From Siphonodentalium dalli (taxonomy: Eukaryota > Mollusca > Scaphopoda > Gadilida > Siphonodentaliidae), in the NCBI GenBank assembly GCA_032622095.1, contig CP136069.1, positions 184,255,122 through 184,319,121 of the forward strand: DNA of 64,000 bases, read 5' to 3'. The notes beneath the pieces were generated by a model that searched no databases, was not told the origin of the DNA, and worked only from the letters and a program-made list of their open reading frames with translations. The stretch's first letter is position 1. The number at the start of each line of letters is the position of its first letter. Positions 57,751 through 64,000 of this stretch are shown here, one piece after another. A program made the position numbers and the translations under genes.

Positions 57751-57960
57751 TTATAGGTAACTTTTCTTTTCTAAACATCGAACATGTCTGAACCTATCAT
57801 TGGTACAATAGCAGTGATATAATGTTACATCATCGGTGCTACCTGTAGTTTCGGTATATGATCGTAAGTGTGACTGGAGTGATAAGTGGTTATTACGTAA
57901 TGTTGTTATAACAATGTCATCAAAGCAATTTCTATAATTGAGTGTCCTGGACGTTTGCAT
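57751..57960 (-). CDS. Unknown 69-aa ORF (right copy)
   Basis: Mirror image of 50676-50885 with the same protein, including the YHCYCTNDRF cluster. Uncertain coding status. Confidence 0.35.
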   Translation of the reverse strand: MQTSRTLNYRNCFDDIVITTLRNNHLSLQSHLRSYTETTGSTDDVTLYHCYCTNDRFRHVRCLEKKSYL

Positions 57961-58035
57961 GTTTTGGCTAACTAATTATCGTGTGAATGACACAGTTTAT
58001 CAACCTTAATTGATACTAACCCGTTTGTTCAGACA

Positions 58036-58428
58036 TTAAATCGATATGTTTTCTGAATAGCATATAACTGTGAACGGGGAAATAATATAATTCATTTGGT
58101 AAAGCAAAGGTGTGAAAGACACATTGTTACCACCAATGTCGCGTGTGTGATTGCGTGTACAGCGAATATGACAATTCATTCTGGAGGGTTGTAATTTCAC
58201 ATTACAATTTTCGACCGTTAGTCTCAATACTTCCAATAATTCACGATAATACACACCTGTCATATGGGATAGAGAGAGTGTAAAGAATAAACGCTCTTTA
58301 TTATTTATGTAAAAGTAATAGTGTCTATTTTCAGGTATGACAATTATATGAACTGCGTCCGATAAAACACTGGAATGTATGCATTCATATCGAGGGTCAC
58401 AATGTCCAATAAAGCTATTTCTAAACAT
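58036..58428 (-). CDS. Unknown 130-aa protein (right copy)
   Basis: Mirror image of 50208-50600, open from start to stop, with His instead of Arg at residue 9 (FIGHCD). It precedes the 69-aa ORF by the same spacing and is transcribed toward the palindrome centre. No recognised family. Confidence 0.5.
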   Translation of the reverse strand: MFRNSFIGHCDPRYECIHSSVLSDAVHIIVIPENRHYYFYINNKERLFFTLSLSHMTGVYYRELLEVLRLTVENCNVKLQPSRMNCHIRCTRNHTRDIGGNNVSFTPLLYQMNYIISPFTVICYSENISI

Positions 58429-58549
58429 CGATTAATAAATACATTGAAACATTGGTTGAACAAAAAAAATAACGAAAGATATTACGCGCAAATAATTTAA
58501 CATTCGACATTTTTTTAATATCGAGATTATCAGAAACCGAAAACTCGTT

Positions 58550-58740
58550 ATAAATTTTTTATTTAAACTTTTTTTTGGAGACATAATTTTGAGGGTTTTG
58601 AAATTTTTTCTTTTTTGAAATTTTGGGGTTTTAAAATTTTTTGGAAGTTTTGGGATTTTGAAATTTTTTGGAAAAAATAATTTTTGGAAGTTTTGAATTT
58701 TTTTTTGGGTTTTGATATTTTGGGAATATTTTAGTACAAC
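58550..58740. repeat. A-rich terminal tandem repeats, right arm
   Basis: Mirror copy of 49900-50090, here written as TTTTGAAATTTTTTGG-type units, differing from it by single bases and homopolymer length. Lies just inside the right terminus at 58801. Confidence 0.6.
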
Positions 58741-58801
58741 CAATTTTAGACCCCAAAGATTCTATTTTTAGATGTGAGGCGAACGAGACTCCTATTCTTC
58801 T

Positions 58802-58905
58802 GAAGAGAATAAGCCACATGTCGGTTTGCGCTCTGAAATGCATCCAACAGTATTCGATTTTAATTTTTCCATGGATAGAGTATGTCGATAAGTACTTGAG
58901 CTACC
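58802..58905. other. Flank beyond the palindromic element
   Basis: Begins with the GAAGAG target duplication (58802-58807). Unique sequence follows that is unrelated to the left flank, showing that the palindrome is a discrete insertion. Confidence 0.7.
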
Positions 58906-58909
58906 TTTC

Positions 58910-59362
58910 TACGAGAATTATATGTCACATAAATACGCATTGAAGTCTAAATAACACGAGAATTATATGTCACAGAAATACGCATTGAAGTCTAAATAAC
59001 ACGAGAATTATATGTCACAGAAATACGCATTGAAGTCTAAACAACACGAGAATTATATGTCACAGAAATACGCATTGAAGTCTAAATAACACGAGAATTA
59101 TATGTCACAGAAAGACGCATTGAAGTCTAAATAACACGAGAATTATATGTCACAGAAATACGCATTGAAGTCTAAATAACACGAGAATTATATGCCACAG
59201 AAATACGCATTGAAGTCTAAATAACACGAGAATTATATGTCACAGAAAGACGCATTGAAGTCTAAATAACACGAGAATTATATGTCACAGAAATACGCAT
59301 TGAAGTCTAAATAACACGAGAATTATATGCCACAGAAAGACGCATTGAAGTCTAAATAACAC
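58910..59362. repeat. 45-bp minisatellite, about ten copies
   Basis: Units of exactly 45 bp (ACACGAGAATTATATGTCAC, then AGAAATACGCATTGAAGTCT and AAATA) run head to tail. Three variable sites mark the units: ATGTCAC or ATGCCAC, AAATAC or AAAGAC, and AAATAA or AAACAA. The first unit is CACATAAAT instead of CACAGAAAT. There is no spacer between units, so this is not a CRISPR. Confidence 0.92.
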
Positions 59363-61005
59363 GATGTCTTTGTCCCAAACAGAAACAGCCATTTGAACGG
59401 CATGGAACAGAACAGTGCGTTCCATGTTAGGTTATTCCTGATACTGTAGAAATAAAGAGCCTTCGTTTTACTCGTTTGCGAAAAAATAAAAACTGCTGGA
59501 ACAGTGACCATGGCAAATATTTTGTCATAGAATATGAAGTCAGTACACCAATATATCGTGTGTGTTGTCATCCTATCTTATACCTCATTTCAAATTACGA
59601 ATGCAACATTTGGAATCTCGAACACATTTCATTGTGAAATATTTTTGTTTTCAAAATTGCAAATGGGCCGGGGCACCAGTCTTGCTACAAGAATTGTCCC
59701 ATTTAAATGTGTATTGGCCGTAGTGCTTATTGTATGCGGATACTCAAGTTATAACTATCAATGAAGAGTGTTTCTGATTATGTCAATATGGTAATGATAA
59801 TCATTTTCTTGATGAAGATGGTGTTGTGTACTTATTATTTTAGCACTACCGTTACATAACCGGGAACCTACATCATGTATCTAACCCAAAGCTGTTTTGA
59901 ATTTAACTATGTTTAAACGTATATGAACGTTTGTCTGGCTAGGCTAGTACATGTGTCGTGGAAAAGCACAATAATAACAAATCAGTAATAGTTACAACTC
60001 ATATTTATAACTGGATTTACAACGAACATCGATATGGACTAAGTCCGGATTTTGAACATCAAACACTTTCCCAGCGGCCAAATGGAAAAAGATCTCTAAT
60101 TTACGAGATAGCCCTACCCACGGTGGAACAAGTTGAAATCAGCTTTTTTAAAGAAAAAATATATATTGTTTACGATAGTTAAACAATAACGGAATTGGTG
60201 GTGGCTATTGTCAAATCAACGATGAACGATACCCACCAGTGACTTTCCAGATTAACGAGTGTGGTAACGTGAGCCCTGTGGCTAAGTCCTAACTTATTTG
60301 CCGATAATGTTAGTGACAAAATTACTGCATCGTACCATATATATATTTGATAGGAAAAACTGTTGGCTAGTTTGGATTTTCCTGCCATTTGGAGCCGAAC
60401 CATCTATTTTTTGCTGAAAAATCTCTTTTGTTCAAACATTATCTTTCAAACGGATATTGCAATAATGCCAGCATATTTAATCTTTTGCTGTAGTAGTTAT
60501 CTGATAAGCATATGTAGAAATAATTTAACAGAACGTTGTAACAGTTTGCGAGATACTGGATCTTAGCTACACCTCCCCAAACACGTTTTTGGTAAACAAA
60601 ATTACATATATACCAAATTTCCTAATTGATATATGGGACCCAGCATGACATGCTGACAATTGGACCCGAAGATTTTGTGATTAAAGACGTGTTTAGTCTT
60701 CCATATCCCAATTTACAGCAACAACAACACATTTTATTGATAAATAACGTTAAGATCGACGTCGACATTGTACTGATTGTTGGACTGAACTGTGTGAACT
60801 AAACAACATATGACACATAATGTATACATATAGTCTCACAAATATCAAATAAATCAGGTAATTGTTGCCATATTGATTGTTAGTATCTCTCTAAATAATA
60901 GGATAAGATAGGGCTAAGGTGGCAGTTGTCTCGGTTTTATGTACCAGTATATATAAATCAAAAGCAAAATAAGATGATGTGTTGCTGAGAGACACTGTCA
61001 TATAC
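59363..61005. other. No gene recognised
   Basis: Short ORFs (60-82 aa) without domains. Nothing else visible. May be 5' flank or a 5' intron of the TSP1 gene. Confidence 0.5.
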
Positions 61006-61009
61006 TCCG

Positions 61010-62520
61010 TTCGCTGGGTGTTAAATATTTAGGTAGGTAGTCTCCACACCATCGAAAAATGTTCTTTCATATATTCCGTTTGCTTTTTTGTAAGGTGTCG
61101 CACGTTTTCGGGAATGAGCCCATCCAAAACTGAGATTAAATTATTTGATTTTGTTTGTACAATAACAAAACGTATTGTACATCGGCAGCATGATCATGGT
61201 TGGTCGTCTTCCTGCTGCCTTTGTTTGAATATATACAAAACATAAAGGATGGCTCTTGTATTTATTGATATATTGGATCATGTCCCCTCAGTTCGTGTTG
61301 TGTTCTTGACTTAAAATAGCTTATGTGTTCACAAAAACAGTTAGAATTGTATTTTTGTTATTTGCCAGCCGCTGTTTGTAACGTGTCCCAGGCTGTCTGA
61401 AAAAAGCACAGCCTTATATATCGTATATTGTCTGATAGAATAGCCATGGTTTGATACTGAGAGCATAATCCATACTGTAGTTGATGTGTTCAATACATCA
61501 AATATGGTGGGGTTCACAACACAGTGAAAACTCGCCTTTATTATTTGCCAGCCGCTTGTTGTGAAGTGCCACATGGTGAAGGCTTTCGGGAACCACACAT
61601 CCATGGTGTGTATATCCTGATAAAAATAACATTTGACCATATCCTTAGTTAATATTGAGAGCATATCATTTCAGTATTCAAAACACAGTTTGCCTTTCTT
61701 ATTTGCCAGCTACTTTTGGTAAAGTGCCCACGTTTTCTGAACCAAATCCATATATACAAATTCTGTATTTCCTTAAACAACTACCCATTCTCCATACACT
61801 CGGGATGTCGTTCCAGCTCGTTGTGTTTTATTAGGTAGATGTCCTAAAAACAGTGTAAAAATCTAATTTTTATTTGCCAGCCGCTTTTTTTAAAAGTGTC
61901 CCTGGCTGTTGGGTACCAACCCATCTTTAACACTTGTGTACATCCTCATATAATAGTCATGTGTCCACAACATCGTTTGACATTGAGATTACATCCATTC
62001 AAATCGTGATGGGTTCAATTGTTTACATGGGGTAAAATTAGCCCTTATTGTTTGCCATCGCTTTTTGTAAGGTGCCACACGCTTTCGTGAACCAACCTAC
62101 CATTAAATATTGCATCTTTTCGTATAAATCTACTATAAGGCCACACTCTCTGGTGATATCGATAGCATACCCCTTCGGCAAGTGATGTGTTCAAGACTGT
62201 GGTCCCCTAGGACAGTGAACGTTAGCCCTTTTCGTTCGGCAGCCTCTTTTTTAAAGTTCCATAGATAGGCTTCTGTGAACCATACCTTCCATAAATGATG
62301 TGTATTTCCTGATACAAATATCATCTGTTAATACTTGAGTTAATATTGAAATCATATGCTATCAGTTCGTGTTCAGTTCTTTTAAGACTTCAAGTACGTT
62401 AGTGGGGTCCTCAAAAATAGACCATTCGCATTTCGTGTTTGCCATCTGCCCTTCGTAAAGTGCCCCAGGATTACGGGGGAACCAAAACCACCCACTAAAT
62501 TTGTATACTCCGCGATAGCA
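61010..62520. repeat. Ancient tandem repeat, about 178-bp units, eight copies
   Basis: A recognisable core TTTGCCAGCCGCTTTTTGTA plus AAGTGCC.CACG.TTTC.G.ACCAA.CC recurs near 61078, 61358, 61540, 61700, 61870, 62048, 62233 and 62439. Units also share CATACTCC/TATATCCTGATA-type words and a TTGA.ATTGAGA..ATA segment. They are strongly diverged, so this is an old array. No coding capacity. Confidence 0.75.
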
Positions 62521-62549
62521 CTACCTTTCATTCACACACTTAGCTACTT

Positions 62550-64000
62550 TTGATAACATATAACCTCATGATGAGTCCAATAATTAATAATTGGAAGTAT
62601 ATATTTATAATTGGCAGCATATATATAATAGGCAGCATATATAGACCAGACACTGCTCCGAGGGCATATATTGACAAATTTATGAAAGATATTGATGGCA
62701 TCATGGGTAAACTAAATCAAACAAACAGTAAAGCATATCTTAAAGGTGACTTCAATATAGATCTTTTGAATTTCGACCTTCATTTTCGGATTCACTCCCA
62801 GCATCACAAAACCAACCAGGGTAACTGAACACTCTGCTACTTTAGTTGATAATATCTTCACTAACAACTTGTCTGAAAGAACATCAGGCATTATCACAGA
62901 CGTCTCGGATCATTTGGTGTCATTTTATATCGAACGTTCAAATTTTAAAAGATCTTGGAATGGAACATCTGTCTTAGAACCATTCAGAATATTTAGTGAA
63001 AGGAACATAATCAAATTTAAGGATACAAAGTTACGACGACGTGTCAAACTGTGAATAAGCAGATAAAGCTTATGACAATTTTCTAGAAATATATATGTCT
63101 GCATACCTAACTGAATTCCCACTAAAATACCACAAACCACCAAAGAAATATTTAAAGCACCAACCGTGGATGACAATTAGACTTTTAAAATCTTCACTAG
63201 AGAAAAATAAATTATATATTTGTAAATTAAAACCTCCAACAAATGCTAATATACATGCATACAAAGAGTACTATCACGTATATAAGAAAAAATGCACAAC
63301 AGAAAAAAAACAATATTATTGCGACAAAATTAACAAAGAAAAGAATGACATTAAAGCGACCTGGACAATCTTAAAGCAAGCAATGAATAAAAATAGTGAA
63401 CCTCATAGTCCTCAAATGGAATTTATCGATGGCGAAATAAAGATAACACATAAAAAGCAAATAGCCGAACGATTCAACGAATTATTCTCAAAAATTTGAA
63501 ACTTGACTGTTGAAAATGTTGACGAAGTCAGCACACATTACGCTGTTTATTTTATCAATAGAGAATCGGATGAGTTAGAAATAGTTCAAACAACAGAACA
63601 GGAAATAATAATCACATGCTACTCATTTGAAGTTAAAGCAAGTAAAGACGTACAGGGGCTATCAAATCGATTGATGAAATCAGAGCCAAAGCTCTTAATC
63701 ACATATCAATCAATCATTCAAAGAAGAAGTTTTTCCGAAGAAAATGAAAATATCGAGATTAATAACGATTTTCAAGGGTGGACAAAAACAAAAATGTTTC
63801 GAACTATCGATCCATCAGCATTTTACCATGTTTTTAAAAAATACTCGAAAAAATTATGCAAAGGCGAATTAGAGGTTTCTTTAATGAACATGCCCGTTTC
63901 TATATACATCGATATGGTTTTAGGAAGGGGCACTCCACCATCCATCCAGTAATGCATCTGTTAAATGATGTTGTTGAACAGAACGATAAAAAAATCAAGA
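62550..64000 (+). pseudogene. Truncated jockey/RTE-like LINE ORF2 running off the right edge
   Basis: Endonuclease pieces come first: AYLKGDFNIDLLNFD near 62740, LVDNIFTNNL near 62845 and SGIITDVSDHLVSFYI near 62890 (the SDH catalytic box). The inter-domain region follows: HQPWMTIRLLKSSLEKNKLY, KKQYYCDKINKEKNDIKATW and IAERFNELFSKI. Then comes the start of the reverse transcriptase in shifting frames: TTEQEIIITCYSFEVKASKD, GLSNRLMKS, RSISILP-like words, and finally YGFRKGHSTIHPVM near 63910. This order is typical of jockey-superfamily LINEs. Several frameshifts show that it is decayed. The catalytic YADD box would lie beyond the window. Confidence 0.75.

Larger units (their letters stand above)
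49835..58801. mobile_element. Palindromic Polinton/Maverick-derived element (about 9 kb)
   Basis: Starts AGAAGAATAGGAGTCTCG and ends with the reverse complement. GAAGAG is duplicated on both sides (49829-49834 and 58802-58807). A 6-bp target duplication with AG-beginning ends and very long inverted repeats is the known signature of Polintons. Unlike any normal Polinton, the whole element is one inverted repeat: left arm 49835 to about 53942, right arm to 58801, differing only by a few substitutions, a MITE insertion and a 34-bp deletion. Each arm holds an ATPase gene transcribed outward and two small ORFs transcribed toward the centre. No polymerase, integrase, protease or capsid gene is present. 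I infer an inverted dimer of one terminal part of a larger virus-like element. Family assignment rests on termini plus the packaging-type ATPase; a polinton-like-virus relative is the alternative. Confidence 0.82.

Noticed and set aside
49835-58801. The palindrome as an assembly or chimeric-read artefact
   Set aside because: Different unique flanks, a 6-bp target duplication, a MITE with its own target duplication in only one arm, a 34-bp deletion and scattered substitutions are not expected from a folded read. Direct read support is still the decisive test.
58910-59362. Regular 45-bp repeats considered as a CRISPR array
   Set aside because: Units are directly adjacent with no unique spacers, there are no cas genes, and the genome is eukaryotic.

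Overview
The window looks like nuclear DNA from a metazoan, probably a marine invertebrate; a mollusc-like genome fits but is not proven. The evidence is AT-rich, intron-sized spacing, spliced thrombospondin type-1 (TSP1) exons, several non-LTR retrotransposons, a spliced PIF/Harbinger transposase, and MITEs with piggyBac-, hAT- and TA-type target sites. Nothing bacterial is present (no operons, no Shine-Dalgarno-led genes). Most of the window is mobile or repetitive DNA lying inside the introns of one host gene.

Host gene. A minus-strand gene is supported by six exons that all use phase-1 junctions: a signal-peptide exon with a T/E/D/H-rich stalk (49406-49745), then single-TSP1 exons at 43990-44157, 33681-33851, 28521-28691, 19687-19863 and 16623-16793. 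It predicts a secreted, modular extracellular protein that continues past the left edge. Two TSP1 exons (28.5 and 33.7 kb) are nearly identical products of a recent tandem segmental duplication.

Mobile DNA from left to right: a decayed, intron-containing Harbinger transposase (0.8-2.6 kb); hAT-like fragments (5.5-6.1 kb); a 4.9-kb higher-order tandem array (6.1-11.0 kb); a threefold tandem array of about 1.05 kb, each unit carrying a tRNA-like sequence (11.4-14.3 kb); a piggyBac-type MITE (18.6 kb); a frameshifted CR1/L2-like LINE with an SGNH-esterase ORF1 (20.6-27.0 kb); a second LINE remnant (27.0-27.8 kb); a 4.2-kb foldback element with a strand-switching minisatellite core (29.3-33.5 kb); a second piggyBac-type MITE (34.2 kb) whose empty site survives in the paralogous duplicate; a LINE ORF1 fragment with zinc knuckles (40.3-41.5 kb); more LINE scraps (44.2 and 46.4 kb); a complete non-autonomous hAT element with 8-bp target duplication (46.9-48.0 kb); and a truncated LINE at the right edge (62.5-64 kb).

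The most remarkable object is at 49835-58801. It is a 9-kb, nearly perfect palindrome bounded by a 6-bp target duplication and ending in AG...CT. Each arm carries a virus-type packaging ATPase preceded by a C2H2 zinc finger and poly-Q, plus two small unknown ORFs and A-rich terminal repeats. No polymerase, integrase, protease or capsid gene is visible. It resembles a Polinton/Maverick (adintovirus-like) element reduced to an inverted dimer of one end, comparable to defective palindromic genomes of protein-primed linear DNA viruses. The right ATPase copy is broken by a 795-bp TA-target MITE and a 34-bp deletion; the left copy is open. The element lies 84 bp upstream of the TSP1 gene's start codon, probably in a 5' intron or the promoter region.
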